In this document: piece by piece, positions 63,087 through 64,000 of the stretch | Layout: each line of letters starts with the position of its first letter | Numbering within the stretch: position 1 is the stretch's first letter | Assembly (NCBI GenBank): GCA_965277595.1 | Contig: CBDIDH010000002.1 | Span: forward strand, 2,852,001-2,916,000 | Direction: 5' to 3' | Source: CBDIDH01 sp965277595 | GTDB taxonomy: Bacteria; Planctomycetota; Planctomycetia; Isosphaerales; Isosphaeraceae | DNA length: 64,000 nt | Program-made: the position numbers and the translations under genes | The notes under the pieces: generated by a model | Databases searched by the model: none | Told to the model about the DNA's origin: nothing | Seen by the model: only the letters and a program-made list of their open reading frames with translations

Positions 63087-64000
63087 TTATCTGACGATGC
63101 GGGCAATCCGGAACGTGTTCGGGCCGGCGATCGCCTTGTGGGGAAACTGGTAATACCGAGCCGTGTCGGTCTCGGGATCGATCAGAAAACCAGGTTCTTC
63201 ACGGACGTGGAGACGTGCTCCGTCCGCGGTATTCTCGACCCGAGTCAGTGTCCAGCCGCGAGTCAGGCCGTCACCGTGCCGGATCAAAAGAACGCGTCCC
63301 GCGAGCGAATCAGGATCGGGCAGGGGGCTGTCGGACTCGAACCAGCCGTGGCTCTTTTCCGAGACCTGTCGAGCGGCCCAGACGATTCGACCGATCGCCG
63401 GATTGATTCGAACCACCTGCCCCGCGCACGCGGCGAAGGTGCCACCGGCCAGGACCAGGCCAGACCCGTTCAACCGAACGCTCAGGCCGTCGGTTTCCAG
63501 GCTCCGGCCATCGGGAAGCGTGGTTTTCAACGCCTTTCCCGGCGAGAGGTTGACGCACACATAGTCCAGGCCATCGGCGGTTTCCAGATAAATGACGACC
63601 ATGCCCGCCGTTGAGGGGACGAGACCGACCCGGGTCAAGGGCGGAATCGCCGCCGAGACCGGCTCGAAAACGGTCAAGAAAATGCTTCGAATCGGCGCAC
63701 CGTCCGCGGATTGATGACGCACGATCAACGACCCCCGGACGGACTCGTCGCGCGGTGCCAACGGCTGTGCCCCCGCGAGGTCCGGGCTTGTCGCGGTGAT
63801 CGCCGTAAGTGGCGTGCTTGTCAACAGATGAATTCTCAAGGGGCCGGGAGCGGCGTTCAGGCCAGGATTTGCGAGCCAGGCTTGCGCGGGGCGTGAAATG
63901 ACCCCTTGCGAAATCGGATGAAAGTTACCATATGACTGGACGAACCAGCGTCCGTCGCTGGCGCGGGCGGTCGGAAGGACGCTCAGGCCGGGTGCCAGAA
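63087..64000 (-). CDS. Partial protein, possibly a polysaccharide-lyase-like C-terminal part
   Basis: The frame is open to the window edge (about 304 residues), so the 5' end is missing. Visible features: RWFVQSYGNFHPISQG near the start, a beta-rich middle (SLIVRHQSADGAPIRSIFLT, VFEPVSAAIPPLTRVG), VRLNGSGLVLAGGTF, and a C-terminal strand region (WTLTRVENTADGARLHV). IRSIFLTVFEP resembles the C-terminal beta-sandwich of heparinase II/III-like lyases. The assignment is tentative. Confidence 0.6.
   Translation of the reverse strand, partial: LAPGLSVLPTARASDGRWFVQSYGNFHPISQGVISRPAQAWLANPGLNAAPGPLRIHLLTSTPLTAITATSPDLAGAQPLAPRDESVRGSLIVRHQSADGAPIRSIFLTVFEPVSAAIPPLTRVGLVPSTAGMVVIYLETADGLDYVCVNLSPGKALKTTLPDGRSLETDGLSVRLNGSGLVLAGGTFAACAGQVVRINPAIGRIVWAARQVSEKSHGWFESDSPLPDPDSLAGRVLLIRHGDGLTRGWTLTRVENTADGARLHVREEPGFLIDPETDTARYYQFPHKAIAGPNTFRIARIVR

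Overview
The window is GC-rich bacterial chromosome, most likely from a planctomycete of the Isosphaeraceae type. This is inferred from gene content only: two DUF1571 proteins, a PEP-CTERM protein, an FG-GAP secreted-type protein, a large Gly/Tyr-rich exported protein, a remnant of a giant cadherin-like repeat protein, and many conserved proteins of the kind seen in planctomycetes. No rRNA, tRNA or CRISPR array was seen.

Layout. 1-6.2 kb (minus): a membrane protein cut by the window edge, then a Tad/Flp-type secretin operon (secretin, 214-aa partner, TPR lipoprotein). 6.5-11.3 kb (plus): RecA/KaiC-like ATPase, FabG-like reductase, FG-GAP protein, membrane protein. 11.3-21.4 kb: uvrA, SGNH hydrolase, a DUF997-symporter-nitrilase operon, an S9 peptidase and a DUF4177-like protein. 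21.7-32.2 kb (plus): an amide/urea-type binding protein followed by a complete Wsp-like chemosensory operon. 32.3-37.6 kb: small membrane protein, beta-helix protein, and an intact ISKra4-family element inserted in a decayed cadherin-like gene. 38.1-45.1 kb: thiC, DUF1571, an isopropylmalate/isocitrate dehydrogenase-like enzyme, small conserved proteins, fliW and csrA. 45.4-54.1 kb: FHA protein, Gly/Tyr-rich exported protein with a candidate sigma-54 promoter, purH, PQQ-type propeller, zinc-ribbon membrane protein, rimI. 54.6-64 kb: second DUF1571, metallo-hydrolase, PEP-CTERM protein, phosphoesterase, second csrA, TIM-barrel isomerase, GH15-like glucoamylase, and a partial protein.

The main discovery candidate is the operon at 23205-32218. 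It has every Wsp component in Wsp order (MCP, CheW, CheR-TPR, Cys-motif CheW, CheA-REC, CheB). The final regulator, which in Pseudomonas is the diguanylate cyclase WspR, is here a WspR-like receiver joined to a PP2C/SpoIIE-type phosphatase. The system probably signals through serine/threonine dephosphorylation (partner switching) rather than cyclic-di-GMP. An orphan periplasmic-type binding protein lies just upstream and may provide the input.

A second unusual feature is a set of five intergenic hairpin elements built from heptanucleotide tandem repeats: three of a TGACCAA type and two of a GGGCAAA type. They share one architecture and are never inside genes.
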